Shown here one piece after another: positions 1 to 9,265 of a stretch of DNA of 56,538 nt; position 1 is the stretch's first letter; the number at the start of each line of letters is the position of its first letter. The position numbers and the translations under genes are program-made. Origin of the DNA: Leptospiraceae bacterium UBA2033 (GTDB lineage: Bacteria; Spirochaetota; Leptospiria; Leptospirales; Leptospiraceae); assembly GCA_002333425.1 (NCBI GenBank), contig DDBL01000046.1, positions 1 to 56,538 on the forward strand, written 5' to 3'. Below the pieces are notes generated by a model. It was not told the origin of the DNA, did no database searches, and worked only from the letters and a program-made list of their open reading frames with translations.

Positions 1-172
1 CTCCAGTTGCTGTAAATGCAGTTTGTGGCATGGAGACAACAGCGACTATGCGATACTTCTCTTCAGGATTTTTATAATTGCGTTTTTTATTTTGGTGAAT
101 GTAGGTTATAAAGTTTTTATCTTCGTCAAAACGAATTAGTCCTTTTTGTATACCAGTATCTATTAAGTTCAT
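1..172 (-). pseudogene. N-6 DNA methylase (HsdM-like) relic, internally deleted, cut by window edge
   Basis: The reading frame starts at the ATG complementary to 170-172 and runs off the left edge. The first ~39 residues contain YIHQNKKRNYKNPEEK, which resembles the N-terminal domain seen in some type I restriction modification/endonuclease subunits. This passes directly into YRIVAVVSMPQTAFTATG, which resembles a segment found much deeper inside N-6 methyltransferases (usually followed by AGVKSS). The intervening domain and the catalytic NPPY region are absent between the two, so I read this as an in-frame internal deletion. What lies beyond position 1 is unknown. The assignment is from memory of family motifs. 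Confidence 0.5.
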
Positions 173-476
173 TTTGTCTCTATCTTAAAATTGTTTAATT
201 GCTTCGCATACGGTAAATCAAAAATCGAAACGCCGTCAACTAGGAATCAAGTATAGTTATCCAGCCTCTTATGTTTAACCTAATCAACCTCATTCAATAT
301 AACATATTTCATTCATTAAAACATACAAAAATTACCTATATTTTAGATTTTTAGACATCATAGTATCTTAATTTCTGTAATATAATTATATATATCCAAT
401 ATATTGGATATATATCTTGACCAAAATTCAATACTCTATTCCATTGTAAAAAACTTAAATTGAATGGAGATTTCTA
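173..476. other. Intergenic region between divergent genes
   Basis: About 300 bases between the methylase relic and the sulfate-binding protein gene. It is very AT-rich. Apart from the 28-bp palindrome at 388-415 and the Shine-Dalgarno GGAG just before 477, I see no gene, RNA or repeat in it. Confidence 0.6.
388..415. promoter_or_regulatory. Perfect 28-bp palindrome, probable operator
   Basis: Each half is ATATATATCCAATA, and the two halves meet with no spacer around a CCAATATATTGG core. It lies 62 bp before the start of the sulfate-type binding protein gene, where a promoter would be expected. The symmetry suggests a dimeric regulator. The CCAAT...ATTGG core is not one I can assign. It could also form a hairpin in RNA, but no T-tract follows. 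Confidence 0.55.
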
Positions 477-1478
477 ATGAAACGAAATTTACTAAAACTA
501 ACCACCGCGATAATCATCAGTCTCACTGGATTTTCTTTGAGTGCAAAAGATTTTACGCTCTTAAATGTATCGTACGATCCAACACGGGAGTTATATGCCG
601 AATACAATAAAGTATTCGCGTCGTATTGGAAAAATAAAACAGGAGATGATATAAAAATAAATCAGTCGCATGGGGGAAGCGGCAAACAAGCAAGGTCCGT
701 TCTTGAAGGACTAGAAGCAGACTTTGTAACTCTAGCTCTTTCGTATGACGTTGATATCATCGCATCCAAAGGTTTACTTTCGGCTGATTGGCAAAAAAGT
801 CTCCCGAATAATAGCTCGCCTTACACATCCACAATTGTATTTGTAGTAAGAAAAGGAAATCCTAAAAATATAAAAGACTGGGATGATTTAATCAAACCAA
901 ATGTGGGGGTAATCACACCTAACCCCAAAACGAGTGGAGGAGCTAGATGGAATTATTTAGCTGCCTGGGCATTCGCTGCAAAAAAATTTAATAACGATGA
1001 TACAAAAATTAGAGAGTTCATAAAAGCACTCTATAAAAATGTTCCAATCCTAGACTCCGGCGCACGTGGATCGAGTACTACGTTTGCACAAAATGGAATT
1101 GGAGATGTTTTTCTTTCTTGGGAAAATGAAGCATTTTTGATTTTGGAAGAAATGGGAAAAGGTAAGTTTGAAATAATTTATCCATCTATTAGTATTCTTG
1201 CAGAGCCTCCTGTTGCTGTAATTGAAAAAAATGCAGAAAAACACAAAACGATTGAGATAGCAAAAGCCTATGTGAAATCCCTTTACTCGGAGGCAGCACA
1301 AGAGATTATTGCAAAACATGGGTATCGCCCAAGAAGTGAAACTGTTTTAAAAAAATACTCTGCCAAATTTCCGAAACTAGATTTAATCACAGTAGATTCT
1401 CATTTCGGCGGATGGCACAAAGCGCAAAAGGATCATTTTGCGGACAAAGCAAGTTTCGATCAAATTTACATAAAATAA
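477..1478 (+). CDS. Sulfate/thiosulfate-type ABC transporter substrate-binding protein
   Basis: A 333-residue periplasmic protein with a clear Sec signal peptide (residues 1-23, ending LSA). The mature part carries hallmarks of the Sbp/CysP family: LLNVSYDPTRELY near the N terminus, QSHGGSGKQARSV around residue 64, and NPKTSGGARWNYLAAWA around 150. In the family these bind the oxyanion in the cleft. No cysT/cysW/cysA permease or ATPase genes follow. Instead a porin and a lipoprotein gene follow at short spacing. The permease may be elsewhere, or the protein may serve in sensing or outer-membrane uptake. The start is supported by GGAG 7 bp upstream, and a perfect palindrome lies 62 bp upstream. 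Confidence 0.85.
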   Translation: MKRNLLKLTTAIIISLTGFSLSAKDFTLLNVSYDPTRELYAEYNKVFASYWKNKTGDDIKINQSHGGSGKQARSVLEGLEADFVTLALSYDVDIIASKGLLSADWQKSLPNNSSPYTSTIVFVVRKGNPKNIKDWDDLIKPNVGVITPNPKTSGGARWNYLAAWAFAAKKFNNDDTKIREFIKALYKNVPILDSGARGSSTTFAQNGIGDVFLSWENEAFLILEEMGKGKFEIIYPSISILAEPPVAVIEKNAEKHKTIEIAKAYVKSLYSEAAQEIIAKHGYRPRSETVLKKYSAKFPKLDLITVDSHFGGWHKAQKDHFADKASFDQIYIK

Positions 1479-1502
1479 CCTAAATCTATTGGAGACTTGG
1501 AA

Positions 1503-3059
1503 ATGAAAAAGAAAGGAAAACTATTGTTAGCCGCATTAATAGTTGCGTTGTTGCCGCTTAACGCACAGGAGAAAACTCCAACAAAAGAAAGTTTAGACTT
1601 AGATCCTCCGAAAGAAGTTGAATACAAAAGCCAGCCAAACGATGGAAAAGGAATTGCTTCCATTCAGGCTGAGCTTGCAGAAGAAGAAAGAAAAAATGAA
1701 AAAGACTATTATGTAAATCCTAAAAGTTATGGGACTACTAGAATCAACTCCCCGCAGGCTTATGTAAAACCTTTAAATCGAACAGGAATATCTGCATTCA
1801 AAGACATAGACTGGATTGAAGCTGGTCTTGATTATAGAACTAGATATGAGCACCGCGAAAATGATTTACGAAGAGCTGATTCTGGTGTGGATAGACCACT
1901 TCTTTTAAGAACAAGAGGTTATATCGGATTAAAGGAAAAACTAGATCCATTTCGCTTTGCTGTTGAGATAGAAGATGCACAAAGAGAATTTAGCAAATAC
2001 GAAATAGATAATCGAGATTATAACAGAGCTGAGCCAATCAATGCTTATGGAGAATTGTATTTTAAAAATGGAATAGGAACGAATCGCCCCGTCAGCATTC
2101 GCTATGGAATTATGGCATTCGAATTTTTAGATCGCCGTTTAATTGGAGCAAATGAATGGCGTAATACAACGAATACCTTCCAGGGGGCAAAAATTTCTCT
2201 CGGGAAAGACCAAAATAATTGGAGCATAGATTTTCTTGCTTTAAAACCTTTAGAAAGACTTACGAATGAATTAGACAAACCTGTTCGTAACCAACTCTTC
2301 GGGGGGGTAATCGGTCATATCCGCCATTGGTCAAGGATAATAACAATTGAACCTTACTATTTAGGATTACAACAATCTAAACTGGTTCAAACAAAATTCA
2401 ATGAAACTAAACTTGCATTCGAGCCGAATAATCGTGTTGGAAGAGAGATTCATACTCTTGGACTGCGGTTATACAATGTTTACCTCTCCGGTTTTGATTA
2501 TGACATTTCTGCCATAGCACAATTTGGAGTAAACGATACAGAAAGACAACAAAGACACGAAGCATACGCCTTTACCTTCGACACAGGGTATTCATTTAAT
2601 CATCCCTGGAAACCTAGAACTGGTTTCTTTTTTGGTTATGTTTCTGGTGATAGAAATCCAGCGGATAATACCAACCAACGATTTGAAAGACTCTTCGGTT
2701 TCGCAAGACCCTGGTCTAGTAACGACTATATTCAAATGGAAAATTTAAAATCACCAAAATTAGTATTAGAATTTGAACCAATTAAAGGATTTAAAATAGA
2801 TACCGCAGTTGTCTGGTTTTATTTGGCAAGTGCAAAAGATAGATGGAGTGCTGTTGGAAATTTAAGAGACCAAACAGGAAAAAGTGGAGACTATATGGGT
2901 TTTGAATATAACTTCCGACTTAGATTTGATTTGAACTCTAGAGTTAAGGCTAATATTGGTTATGCTTACTTTAAACCTGGAGAATTTACTGTCAATACAA
3001 CCGGACGAGAAATGAATTCCCATTTCGGATACTTAGAAGTAATGTACAGCTTATTTTAA
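1503..3059 (+). CDS. Alginate-export-family outer-membrane porin
   Basis: About 518 residues with a signal peptide (MKKKGKLLLAALIVALLPLNAQ). After a charged linker, from about residue 100 the protein is rich in alternating beta-strand segments with aromatic girdles (DYRTRYEHRE, RYGIMAFEFLDRRL, RLYNVYLSGFDYDI), and it ends in an aromatic residue (MYSLF), as outer-membrane beta-barrels do. The pattern fits the alginate_exp family, which includes porins for many anions, so alginate itself is not implied. The ATG at 1503 is preferred over an upstream in-frame TTG because GGAG lies 8 bp before it. It is 24 bp downstream of the binding-protein gene and probably co-transcribed. Confidence 0.75.
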   Translation: MKKKGKLLLAALIVALLPLNAQEKTPTKESLDLDPPKEVEYKSQPNDGKGIASIQAELAEEERKNEKDYYVNPKSYGTTRINSPQAYVKPLNRTGISAFKDIDWIEAGLDYRTRYEHRENDLRRADSGVDRPLLLRTRGYIGLKEKLDPFRFAVEIEDAQREFSKYEIDNRDYNRAEPINAYGELYFKNGIGTNRPVSIRYGIMAFEFLDRRLIGANEWRNTTNTFQGAKISLGKDQNNWSIDFLALKPLERLTNELDKPVRNQLFGGVIGHIRHWSRIITIEPYYLGLQQSKLVQTKFNETKLAFEPNNRVGREIHTLGLRLYNVYLSGFDYDISAIAQFGVNDTERQQRHEAYAFTFDTGYSFNHPWKPRTGFFFGYVSGDRNPADNTNQRFERLFGFARPWSSNDYIQMENLKSPKLVLEFEPIKGFKIDTAVVWFYLASAKDRWSAVGNLRDQTGKSGDYMGFEYNFRLRFDLNSRVKANIGYAYFKPGEFTVNTTGREMNSHFGYLEVMYSLF

Positions 3060-3119
3060 GTAATAAACGTTATGCAAAAGGCAAAAATATGAAAATTAAA
3101 ATAACTAAGGAAAAAAACA

Positions 3120-4049
3120 ATGAAGAGATTGTTTAAAACAATAATACTAGGAAACATTGTAATTGCATCTTTAATAAGTTGTAATCCGAAAAAAGAAGTG
3201 GATTACACTAAATATGCGAACTATGCAAGTTTATTTCAAAACAGTGCAACTGGAAATTGTGCTCTAATTGAAAAATCAATTGCCGCAGATGGAACAGCAG
3301 TTTATTCAGCAACAGCAAGTGTAGTGGCTACTGGACGTTGCCGCGAAAGTTCCTTCTTTACATTTCCGACAACTCCAGAGGAAGCAAAAATTAAAGCTGA
3401 CGCTTATTATAATGGAATGACTTTGACATTTGATAAATATGATGAATGCTCTAATCTAATTAAAACAGGAGTAGCCAGTCGTGAGCTAATAAGCGCAGAA
3501 TCTATAGTATCCGCAGCATCAAATAGCAACGATGGCTGTGTAAAAGTAGTCAATAAAGTTTATTATTGCAAGGATACAGCGAGTTTGACAGCATTTAGAA
3601 ATAAATTCAGATACCACAGTATCACAAATGCAAAAGTAGATATGCAAGTTAGCTTCGATAGCATAATCACTGCAAATGCGATTGCGAATAAAGTCCTTGA
3701 TTTAAAATATGAGGAAGCTGTGATTGGAAATTTAAGAATAGCAAATACATCAGAAATTAATCTGTTTGATGGGGCAGAATCAAATGCGTTAGTTTCCTCA
3801 ATCGCACAAGATTCTGCTTGTTTTAAAAAGTTAATATTAGGAAATGCTAATTTAAAAACAGCCTATACAAAAATTCCAACCATACAGGAGTTTTTTAAGG
3901 AAGAAATAAATATTTCCGATAGGAAAGGTGTAACTGAAACAATTACTCCAGCGTTATTTTGTGTATATGGAGCGAATGTTTCTCCATCTCAGGCATCAGG
4001 ATCTACACCGGCAATTGGAATATGTCCTACGTCTTATCCAGTTTATTAA
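3120..4049 (+). CDS. Cys-containing lipoprotein, unknown function
   Basis: 309 residues beginning with a signal peptide that ends in the lipobox LISC (Cys21). The mature protein contains about nine further cysteines spread along its length, suggesting disulfides. I recognise no domain. It follows the porin by 60 bp with AAGG ahead of its ATG, and is probably the third gene of the binding protein-porin unit. A role as a surface or periplasmic partner of that porin is inference from position only. Confidence 0.65.
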   Translation: MKRLFKTIILGNIVIASLISCNPKKEVDYTKYANYASLFQNSATGNCALIEKSIAADGTAVYSATASVVATGRCRESSFFTFPTTPEEAKIKADAYYNGMTLTFDKYDECSNLIKTGVASRELISAESIVSAASNSNDGCVKVVNKVYYCKDTASLTAFRNKFRYHSITNAKVDMQVSFDSIITANAIANKVLDLKYEEAVIGNLRIANTSEINLFDGAESNALVSSIAQDSACFKKLILGNANLKTAYTKIPTIQEFFKEEINISDRKGVTETITPALFCVYGANVSPSQASGSTPAIGICPTSYPVY

Positions 4050-4073
4050 AAATAAATCAGAGTTTACTCTTTA

Positions 4074-6098
4074 TTATCCACTAGAATTATTAAATTTTAG
4101 AGGCAAAGTAACAGTAAACTCTGTTCCTTTTTCGCTCTTTTCATTGAGCAAGATTTCGCCATGTAACATTTTTACAATATCGCGGCATAAAGGAAGACCA
4201 AGACCAGTGCCTGCTTCGCCGGCAGTTCCTTTAGAACTTGTTTTAATTACATGAGAAAATAAATTCACCTGTAATTCTTTTGGAATACCAATTCCAGAAT
4301 CTTTAACGGATAATATGTATTTGTCTTCAGTTTGAAAAGAACTTACGGAAATCATATCCCCAGCGTTACAAAATTTAATGGAATTTGAAACTAAATTTAA
4401 AATTACCTCTTGCAACAAAGCTTCATCCGTTTCTATCGTGTCTTCTTCTGGCACAAAACTTAGAAGTTGAATTTCTTTTTCTCTTACACGACTGAGCATT
4501 ATGTTAAAAATTTTATCAATGACTAACGATGGATTACAACTGTGAATATTTAGTTCAATATTTCCCGAATTAGTTTGACTGAATTGTAAAATTTTGTCAG
4601 TCATCTCAAGAGAATTTTTTATAGACTCAATTGCTAAATCTAAATAACTTCTCGCTAATTCTTTTTCGGATTCATTATCAGAATCTATGGAACTTTCAAT
4701 TAACATTTTGGCATTTCCGATTGGAGATCTAAGGTCATGAGATAAAAGAGAAATGAATTTGTCTTTTAACTCGTTAGCTTTTACCGCCATAATTTTCTCT
4801 TCCATAATTTCTTTTGTTCTTTCAACAATTCTATCTTCTAGATCTTCGTTTGCACGTTTTAAATCTGCACTTAAAACTTCTACTCCCTCAAATGCTTTTA
4901 CAAATCGCATAAGTAAAAATAAAGATTGAGCAGAGACAACACAAATTAAACCATAATGCGCAATATAGCTAGTATGCAAAACTTCCGTTGTGTTTAATAT
5001 ATCATTGATAGCACAAATCAACATTACAGTAATACCTATCAATATAATTAGAGAATTTTCTTTTTTTTGAAAAACAGCAAAACAAACAATAAAATAAGAA
5101 ATTGTTAACTCAAAAATAAATATAGGCAAATAGTAATTAACCAAGTTAGAATAAAAAAGCGTTTGAGTAAAAAGAGTAATCAGTGTAAACCCAAAACCAA
5201 TTAAATACGGAATTACAATTGACCATTTAGGAATTTTCATTGAAAACATATTAGTCAAAAATTGAAGTGCAACAGGCATTACCATAAAGAACGTTATATA
5301 CTCAATAGCCACATAAACCGGATAATGAATCGGTAAATAGTCGGCTAATAGCTTTTCGCCAGTACTCGCAGCTCTCAGAAAAATAAGAACCACTAAAATA
5401 GTAAACTGAATGGAAAGAGTTTCGTTTCTTCGAATCAGATATAAACCTATATGATAGAGAATTACAAAAAAAAGAAATCCTAAAATGAAATCGTCTCTAC
5501 TTCTAATATTTTGAATATATTTAAAAAGTCCTTGCTCCGTACCAAAATAAACGCTATATAAAAAACCACCTTTGCGATGATGGAAATTAGAAACTTGGAT
5601 AAAAATTTCTAATTCACTTTTATCAACTACAAAAGTAGAAAACGAAGGACGAGTGTCAGGAACAGAGTTCATAAAATTTTGCCCAAGCTCACCGATACAA
5701 CTCAACTCTCTGGAATTTACAAAAACTTTACAATTCGTTAACGGTTTAACGCGAATCGCGAATGTGGGTAAAAGTTTTTTTTCGGGGAGGAGAATTTTGA
5801 GTTTGAATGTTGCAAATCCAGATCCGTTTAATTTTTGATCATTGATTATTCTATTATTCCAAGACGACGGTAAATTAATATAATCCTGTTTTATTGTGAC
5901 CTGCGATGAATCAGAATAAAGCTCATTCCAATAAAATTCCCAAGTTCCATCCAGACTAATGACAGGCTCTAGATCAGAATTCCAATTGCGTAAATCCAAA
6001 ACACCAGCCTCTGCTTTGTAAGTAGTAAAATCTCGCTTACAACTTACAAACATTAGGAGGATTATACTAAGAATGATTTGGAAAAACAAATTTTTCAT
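4074..6098 (-). CDS. 7TMR-DISM sensor histidine kinase
   Basis: 674 residues. A signal/lipobox-like N terminus (FVSC) precedes an extracellular jelly-roll domain with the typical SLDGTWEFYWNEL...INLPSSWNN motif (residues ~30-190). Seven hydrophobic segments span ~205-400, then a short coiled coil. The HisKA box is LLSHDLRSP with phospho-acceptor His454. The HATPase domain has an intact N box (NLVSNSIKF), G1 (DSGIGIP) and G2 (GTGLGLPL). No receiver domain is attached and no response regulator gene adjoins it. It ends 25 bp from the convergent lipoprotein gene. The family senses periplasmic ligands, often carbohydrates; the ligand here is unknown. Confidence 0.85.
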   Translation of the reverse strand: MKNLFFQIILSIILLMFVSCKRDFTTYKAEAGVLDLRNWNSDLEPVISLDGTWEFYWNELYSDSSQVTIKQDYINLPSSWNNRIINDQKLNGSGFATFKLKILLPEKKLLPTFAIRVKPLTNCKVFVNSRELSCIGELGQNFMNSVPDTRPSFSTFVVDKSELEIFIQVSNFHHRKGGFLYSVYFGTEQGLFKYIQNIRSRDDFILGFLFFVILYHIGLYLIRRNETLSIQFTILVVLIFLRAASTGEKLLADYLPIHYPVYVAIEYITFFMVMPVALQFLTNMFSMKIPKWSIVIPYLIGFGFTLITLFTQTLFYSNLVNYYLPIFIFELTISYFIVCFAVFQKKENSLIILIGITVMLICAINDILNTTEVLHTSYIAHYGLICVVSAQSLFLLMRFVKAFEGVEVLSADLKRANEDLEDRIVERTKEIMEEKIMAVKANELKDKFISLLSHDLRSPIGNAKMLIESSIDSDNESEKELARSYLDLAIESIKNSLEMTDKILQFSQTNSGNIELNIHSCNPSLVIDKIFNIMLSRVREKEIQLLSFVPEEDTIETDEALLQEVILNLVSNSIKFCNAGDMISVSSFQTEDKYILSVKDSGIGIPKELQVNLFSHVIKTSSKGTAGEAGTGLGLPLCRDIVKMLHGEILLNEKSEKGTEFTVTLPLKFNNSSG

Positions 6099-6209
6099 AA
6101 ATAATGGAACATCACTAAGAGTTCAAAAATGGATTTCAATTTAAAAATGTCAATTGTTTATTCCCTTTTTTCTGTTTACACATCGCAGGAATAAAAAATT
6201 CTATGAGTT

Positions 6210-7154
6210 ATGAAATTTGACTCTATTCAAACTATCGACTGCCATTATTATACAAATGAATTTGCTGCCGCTTATTTGCTGCAAGAAGGAGATGATGCAT
6301 TATTTGTTGATAATAACACAAATTTTGCAATTCCGTATCTTTTATCCGCTCTTGCATCTAGGCAAATTCCAAAGGAAAATGTAAAGTATCTTATCATTAC
6401 ACATATTCACCTAGATCATGCAGGGGCTACTTCTCGTCTGGTGCAAGAATTTCCAAACGCAATTGTACTCGCTCATCCTAAAGCAGCACCTCATATCATA
6501 AATCCAAAACGAATTATTGAAAGTGCAAGTATGGTTTATGGAAAAGAAAATTTTGAAAAAATGTACGGTGAAATTCTAGAAGTTCCAAGTGCTCGAGTTC
6601 GAGTCATGTCAGACGGAGAAGTTTTAAAATTCGGCTCTAGAGAATTAACTTTTATTTATACTCGTGGTCATGCAAATCATCATTTTGTAATTTTAGATTC
6701 CAAAACAAATTCAATCTTCACAGGAGACTCTTTTGGAATCAGTTATCCTTGTTTAAAACAAGGTTCGTATCCTTTTTTATTTCCATCTACAACTCCTACA
6801 GACTTTCACGCAGATGAAGCGCGGCTGAGTATCGAGAAAATTCTAAACACAAAAGCGGATAATGCTTATTTAACCCACTTTGATATTTGGCTAGATATGA
6901 AATCAGGAAGCGAACAAATGCTGTTAGGCATTGATAGAATGGAAAAAATATTTTTAGACCTAGTAAAATCAAACAAACCAGACTCAGAATTACAAACTCA
7001 ATGTGAAAACCAAATTATGAACTTCTACGAAGAAGAATTTTCTAAACGAAAAATTCCCTTATCTGTCCTAACGTTTCTAAAACCAGACGCAATGATCAAT
7101 GCACAAGGATTGGTATTTGCCGCTAACCGCGCCAAGAAAAAAGGAACTGTATAA
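6210..7154 (+). CDS. Metallo-beta-lactamase-fold hydrolase
   Basis: 314 residues, cytoplasmic, no signal peptide. The binuclear metal-binding motif THIHLDHAG (HxHxDH) is at ~70. A later histidine (GHANHHF, ~155), the aspartate in FTGDSFG (~173) and a distal His (LTHFD, ~231) complete the usual ligand set. The layout resembles glyoxalase-II-like or beta-lactamase-domain hydrolases with a C-terminal helical extension. The substrate cannot be told. A six-codon overlapping ATG frame just upstream (6203) is probably chance. It stands alone between two minus-strand genes. Confidence 0.8.
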   Translation: MKFDSIQTIDCHYYTNEFAAAYLLQEGDDALFVDNNTNFAIPYLLSALASRQIPKENVKYLIITHIHLDHAGATSRLVQEFPNAIVLAHPKAAPHIINPKRIIESASMVYGKENFEKMYGEILEVPSARVRVMSDGEVLKFGSRELTFIYTRGHANHHFVILDSKTNSIFTGDSFGISYPCLKQGSYPFLFPSTTPTDFHADEARLSIEKILNTKADNAYLTHFDIWLDMKSGSEQMLLGIDRMEKIFLDLVKSNKPDSELQTQCENQIMNFYEEEFSKRKIPLSVLTFLKPDAMINAQGLVFAANRAKKKGTV

Positions 7155-7157
7155 TTT

Positions 7158-7350
7158 TGCCACGAAGATTACCACCGATGGACACCGATAAAAGAACGAC
7201 AAAAAACGATGGATTTTATTATGGTTATGAAGTTAAAAAACATGCGATTAAAAGACGCACGTTATGCTTCGAATAAGAATATCATAAACCCAAAATACCA
7301 TCGGTGTTCATCGTCCCTATCGGTGGTAATATTTTTGTGCCTCCGTGGCA
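7158..7350. repeat. Inverted-repeat intergenic element, type A copy 1
   Basis: The left end reads TGCCACGAAG followed by ATTACCACCGATGGACACCG. The right end, read on the other strand, gives TGCCACGGAGGCAC then ATTACCACCGAT and a second ACACCGATG block. It thus has two nested pairs of inverted ends around a ~100-bp AT-rich core. A related element lies at 26841-27016, and the outer end resembles the type B ends at 19401-19506. There is no coding capacity of note, so I read it as a non-autonomous palindromic element (MITE-like). Confidence 0.6.
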
Positions 7351-7361
7351 TATCTTTTTCC

Positions 7362-8288
7362 TTAAAACTTTTCTACCCATCCAATGTTGTAGAAAGTTTG
7401 ATTGAGTAGTTTTTCTAAATCTTTGGTCTTTTTAAGTGTAGAACCTAGTCCTTGGATTTGTGGGATTAGGTTTTCTCTTTCCTCTTTAAAATTTTCTAAT
7501 ACATTGTAAACCTGCTCGGGACTAGCTTTTATCATAACGAAATAGTGTTTTTCTGATTCAGATAAAATATGAATATTCGTGTTTTTCAAAACTTTCATCC
7601 TAAAACTAAGATTATCAATGTGATAATCCTTTGGTTTTTTCAGTAGATTGAGAGACCTATCTTCCAATACTGTTTTTTTTGTGTGAGAAAATGCAGTTGG
7701 AATTTCTACATTCATATAACGATAAGCTAATTGAATGATAAATCTATTATCCTTCCAAAATCCTATATAAGTCAAACCAGTTAAAGAATCATCTTGTAAT
7801 TTAATAATGGTTTGTTCTTTTGTTTTTTTGTAATCAATCACTTCTCCAGGAATTGTATCGAATAACTTCCATAAGCCGCTTGTTTGTTTTTGAAAAAAAT
7901 AGGAAGTATAACAAGGACCCATAGGACAACACCTAGACTTAACGATAAACACATCTGACTTATTTTTAATCCGTTGTTTATAAATAGAAAAATAAGCACT
8001 AGAAATAAATCGCTCCTTATCTTGCACAAAAATATTATCGTTCTCTCCATTTAGTTCTATTTTTTTATTTTGAAAAGAACTATCACAAAACAAAGTACCT
8101 GTATTTAAAATTTCCTTTAGTTCAATTTCCACTTCTGAATTTTTAGGAATACTATCTGTAAAATTTCGAGTAAAAATATCTGGCGTTGGTATATACGGAG
8201 TTTCCTCATTTTTACAAGAAAAAAAAGTTAATTCAATAACAATGATTACAAAAATAATATAAATAGATTTCGTATTTTTAAAAGTCAT
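7362..8288 (-). CDS. Putative lipoprotein, unknown function
   Basis: 308 residues. The N terminus is a hydrophobic signal ending in FFSC, so the protein is probably a lipoprotein with Cys25. The middle has a CCPMGPC cluster, unusual for a secreted protein and possibly disulfide-bonded. No domain is recognised. The 3' end lies just outside the type A repeat. It is divergent from the next gene, also secreted and also carrying a Cys-Cys pair. Confidence 0.55.
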   Translation of the reverse strand: MTFKNTKSIYIIFVIIVIELTFFSCKNEETPYIPTPDIFTRNFTDSIPKNSEVEIELKEILNTGTLFCDSSFQNKKIELNGENDNIFVQDKERFISSAYFSIYKQRIKNKSDVFIVKSRCCPMGPCYTSYFFQKQTSGLWKLFDTIPGEVIDYKKTKEQTIIKLQDDSLTGLTYIGFWKDNRFIIQLAYRYMNVEIPTAFSHTKKTVLEDRSLNLLKKPKDYHIDNLSFRMKVLKNTNIHILSESEKHYFVMIKASPEQVYNVLENFKEERENLIPQIQGLGSTLKKTKDLEKLLNQTFYNIGWVEKF

Positions 8289-8465
8289 AACTTGATTTAA
8301 AATAGTTGTATTTCATTTTGCAACAAGTATATTCTCTGTGACAATGATTTTTTCGATAACTCGAATATTCCTTTTTTACATTTCATTCTTTTTGTAAAAA
8401 GATTCGATAACTAAGATAGGATTACTTTATTTTTTTGGTCTAACTGAAATTAGAGGAGGCGTGCG

Positions 8466-9260
8466 ATGTTACTAGTATATAGAATGAAACTCTTACATCT
8501 AATAAGCATTCTAATTTGTTCTTCTCTACTCATTTCTATTTATGCACAGACCACTTCGGTGGAAAATCCAACTCACACTTATGCAGACTGCAAATTTCAT
8601 TCTCTAAAATCCAAAGATAAATTAGATTGTATCGTAGAAGAATTTTCTGGAAACGAAATGAATCTGTATGTCTATGAATTAGAAAAACAAACTCTCAAAA
8701 ACAATCCTGAAAAAATCATCATCCCATCTTGGTATAATTTTGCAAATGTTGAGTATGCAGATATTTTAGGCGAAGGAAAAAAAATGATCTTTGTTACATT
8801 TGAAGGAAATATGGGAAATGCTACTTTACAAAAAATATTACTCGTATTTCATTTTCAAAATAATTCCTTTCGCCCTGTTTTATTTGAAACGATTTCCTAC
8901 AAATCAGCCTGCTGCGGTAAAGCTCAATCTCTCGAACTCAAATATAAATTCATCGACGTTGGAAGCAAACGAGTTTCAATCCAGTTAGATTATACTTATA
9001 ACCAATATGTATTAAATAAAATACAACTCGACAAAAGAAAAACTTGGTCTGATGAACTAGTATGGGATAACAAAAATTTGACTTTCTATGATGGCGAACA
9101 AGAAGAAAAGAAAAATAAAAAAGCAGAATTTTATGTAGAGAAAAAAATCCACGAAACAAGGCTAGAATTTCCCCCCATCCATTCCATTGAAATGAACAAA
9201 CTTACCGACCTAATTTACAAATCGAAAATCTTTGATGTCTTAGTTGATGAGAGATATTAA
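8466..9260 (+). CDS. Secreted protein, unknown function
   Basis: 264 residues with a signal peptide ending near SIYAQ (residue ~28). A strong AGGAGG lies 6 bp before the ATG at 8466, which decides the start over the ATG at 8484. The mature part is rich in short beta-strand-like segments (ADILGEGKKMIFVTFEG) and has a central ACCG. No family is recognised. The direct repeat TTCGATAACT occurs twice upstream (8352-8361 and 8403-8412). Confidence 0.55.
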   Translation: MLLVYRMKLLHLISILICSSLLISIYAQTTSVENPTHTYADCKFHSLKSKDKLDCIVEEFSGNEMNLYVYELEKQTLKNNPEKIIIPSWYNFANVEYADILGEGKKMIFVTFEGNMGNATLQKILLVFHFQNNSFRPVLFETISYKSACCGKAQSLELKYKFIDVGSKRVSIQLDYTYNQYVLNKIQLDKRKTWSDELVWDNKNLTFYDGEQEEKKNKKAEFYVEKKIHETRLEFPPIHSIEMNKLTDLIYKSKIFDVLVDERY

Positions 9261-9265
9261 ACAGG

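Noticed and set aside
1050..1319. Minus-strand frame inside the binding-protein gene
   Set aside because: Shadow of a well-supported gene; cysteine- and phenylalanine-rich, no ribosome site.
3961..4254. Plus-strand frame across the convergent ends of two genes
   Set aside because: Overlaps both real genes in another frame; no family features.
7209..7409. 66-residue frame inside the type A repeat
   Set aside because: Formed by the repeat arms; no conserved partner in the second copy.
7838..8050. 70-residue minus-strand frame
   Set aside because: Alternative frame of the lipoprotein gene.
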